Assembly: GCA_963277665.1 (NCBI GenBank)
Contig: OY728119.1
Location: forward strand, 313,926,206 to 313,990,205
DNA: 64,000 nt
Direction of reading: 5' to 3'
Source of the DNA: Viscum album
Lineage: Eukaryota > Streptophyta > Magnoliopsida > Santalales > Viscaceae
Shown: positions 62,893 to 64,000 of the stretch, one piece after another
How positions within the stretch are numbered: the first letter of the stretch is position 1
Layout: every line of letters begins with the position of its first letter
Notes under the pieces: generated by a model
The model's database searches: none
The model's input: the letters and a program-made list of their open reading frames with translations, nothing else
Told to the model about the DNA's origin: nothing
Translations under genes and position numbers: made by a program

Positions 62893-64000
62893 TGGTTCAT
62901 GCCCAAATTTACCCAAGAGAAGAAGGGTAGAACGGTCCTTGTAGTGTAGCTTGGGTTGTCGATTCCACAGAGACCTAAGAAGATACCTAAGATACACAAC
63001 CTAAGGGATGGATTTTGGGCTATGAAGTGGCCAACTTGGATTGATTTTGGATGGGTTTTAAAGATATCTAATAGATTTAAGTGTATTCAATTTAAAATAA
63101 TGAGTTTATCCTAGGTTATCGCTCGGGGTGGATTGGACGTATTTTCTTTTTAATGATTTCAATTTTTTAAATTTGAGATGGGTTCATTTAAGGAGATAAA
63201 ACAACATCATCACTTACTAGTTTAATGCCTACAACCTCTAATAATAATCACCTATACACTTTAAGGATCAATGTTTTGAGCACTTCAAGGTAAAGGATCG
63301 TATTAGTACTTGAAGTATGTGGCCTTAAATTCAACAAGGACGATGGAGTTTAAAAATCATCAAATAAAAATACCAATTAAAGAAGTGATTATAAATTAAT
63401 TAGGTGATAAATAACATCCAATACAGCCCCTTTCTACTCCCTTGGATCAACCCATAAGTGGTTTAGCCCTCCATTGATCCCATGGTTTCAATGGAAGCGG
63501 AAAGTAGACTCATGAGGGAGGAAATGGAGAAGTAAAGAAAACAACAAAAATAAAATGATCACTCCACCATTGTGTGAATAATTTCACAAGGGTTGGTGTG
63601 AATAAATTCACATCTTGATCCAACGGTATCAAAGTGATATTAAGAACAACAGAATAAGAGTAGAAGAAGAACTATTATTAAGAAAATAAAGTGAATTGAA
63701 CAACTTACATGTAAACGACAAATTTGAGGCAACAAAAATGCAGCATAACATTACAATTGAACAAAGCATCCAAGATCCTCAACTCCTTCACCACCACTGC
63801 CTTAAATAGGCATTTTGGGAGCCTTGGGTCGAGCCTCAAACAGCACAAAGCATCTCAATTAATTTGGGTAGGCCATAGGTGGTGGAAAGTTTGTGGAATT
63901 TGAACTTTTCCACATTTGACCCGAGGTGGCAGCCAGCTTTCCTTCACCAAACAGACGCGTCTGGAGGACATTCTAGAAGGTCGAATCAGAGCGGGCCATA
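62893..64000 (-). repeat. 5' LTR of younger Athila (partial, runs off window)
   Basis: It begins TGGTTCATGCCC at 62893 and is collinear with 53552-54659 to the last base of the window. A TATA box is at 63801-63808 and the CAGACGCGTCTG palindrome at 63952-63963. The 88-codon frame 62731-62997 that runs from the LTR into the leader is not a gene. About 620 bp of this LTR, including its U3 motif cluster, is outside the window. Confidence 0.95.
63801..63808 (-). promoter_or_regulatory. Probable TATA box of Athila 5' LTR
   Basis: CTTAAATA on the + strand, identical to the box in the 3' LTR. In this LTR it would drive transcription of the full element leftwards into gag-pol. Confidence 0.6.

Larger units (their letters stand above)
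53552..64000 (-). mobile_element. Younger Athila (Ty3/gypsy) retrotransposon, 5' LTR cut by window end
   Basis: The element is read on the - strand: 5' LTR (62893 to beyond 64000), Asp-tRNA primer site, gag, protease, RT, RNase H, integrase, long 3' untranslated region, polypurine tract, 3' LTR. The 3' LTR outer end is at 53552. If the 5' LTR equals the 1730-bp 3' LTR, the element is about 11.07 kb and ends near 64622. It sits in the integrase of an older opposite-oriented Athila. The five bases before it are GAAAC, which would be the target duplication. There is no env-like frame between pol and the 3' LTR. Eleven internal stops make it unable to encode its own proteins. Confidence 0.9.

Noticed and set aside
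62731..62997. 88-codon - strand frame upstream of gag
   Set aside because: It starts inside the LTR, runs across the primer site and overlaps gag in another frame; it has no family features.

Overview
The window looks like plant (angiosperm) nuclear DNA that is built almost entirely of LTR retrotransposons of different ages. No host gene, rRNA gene, functional tRNA gene or CRISPR array is supported. The evidence for plant origin is two characteristic lineages: Athila-type Ty3/gypsy elements (Asp-tRNA primer site, CDLG protease and FMDD polymerase motifs) and Tekay/Del-like chromoviruses (protease, RT, integrase and a chromodomain-like tail). A plant-style LINE ORF1 remnant and a tRNA-derived SINE support the same reading. 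The species cannot be named from the sequence.

Layout. From 1 to about 46.6 kb the DNA is very AT-rich and holds several badly decayed chromoviruses in both orientations. On the + strand, a pol remnant at 0.37-3.7 kb runs into an LTR that starts near 3751. A second + strand pol remnant at 28.3-30.1 kb runs into an LTR that starts near 30145. On the - strand, LTRs end at 19335, 26679 and 39187, each followed by a polypurine tract and, where readable, the tail of pol. LTR pieces also lie near 10.6-11.4 kb and 45.6-46.6 kb. The LTRs are long (roughly 4-5 kb) and carry about three diverged modules spaced about 190 bp apart; three of them also carry a short minisatellite. The - strand element ending at 39187 has its protease (43.6-43.9 kb) separated from its RT (41.3-41.8 kb) by a + strand LINE remnant.

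From about 46.6 to 53.55 kb lies an old + strand Athila element: LTR with TATA box, decayed Asp-tRNA primer site, gag, protease, RT, RNase H and integrase, all broken by stops and frameshifts. Its integrase is interrupted exactly at 53552 by a younger - strand Athila element that fills the rest of the window. This younger element has a complete 3' LTR (53552-55281), a 5' LTR cut by the window end (62893-64000), a primer site, a polypurine tract and a gag-pol that stays in one reading frame over 5.7 kb but has 11 internal stop codons. A tRNA-derived SINE sits in its 3' untranslated part. The order of events read from the nesting is: chromoviruses, then old Athila, then young Athila, then SINE.

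The most notable signals are the cluster of TGGGCY motifs in the young Athila U3, the substitution-only and transversion-rich divergence of its LTRs, the triplicated modules shared by the chromovirus LTRs, and the unusually well preserved SINE head. Boundaries in the decayed part were set by eye and are approximate.
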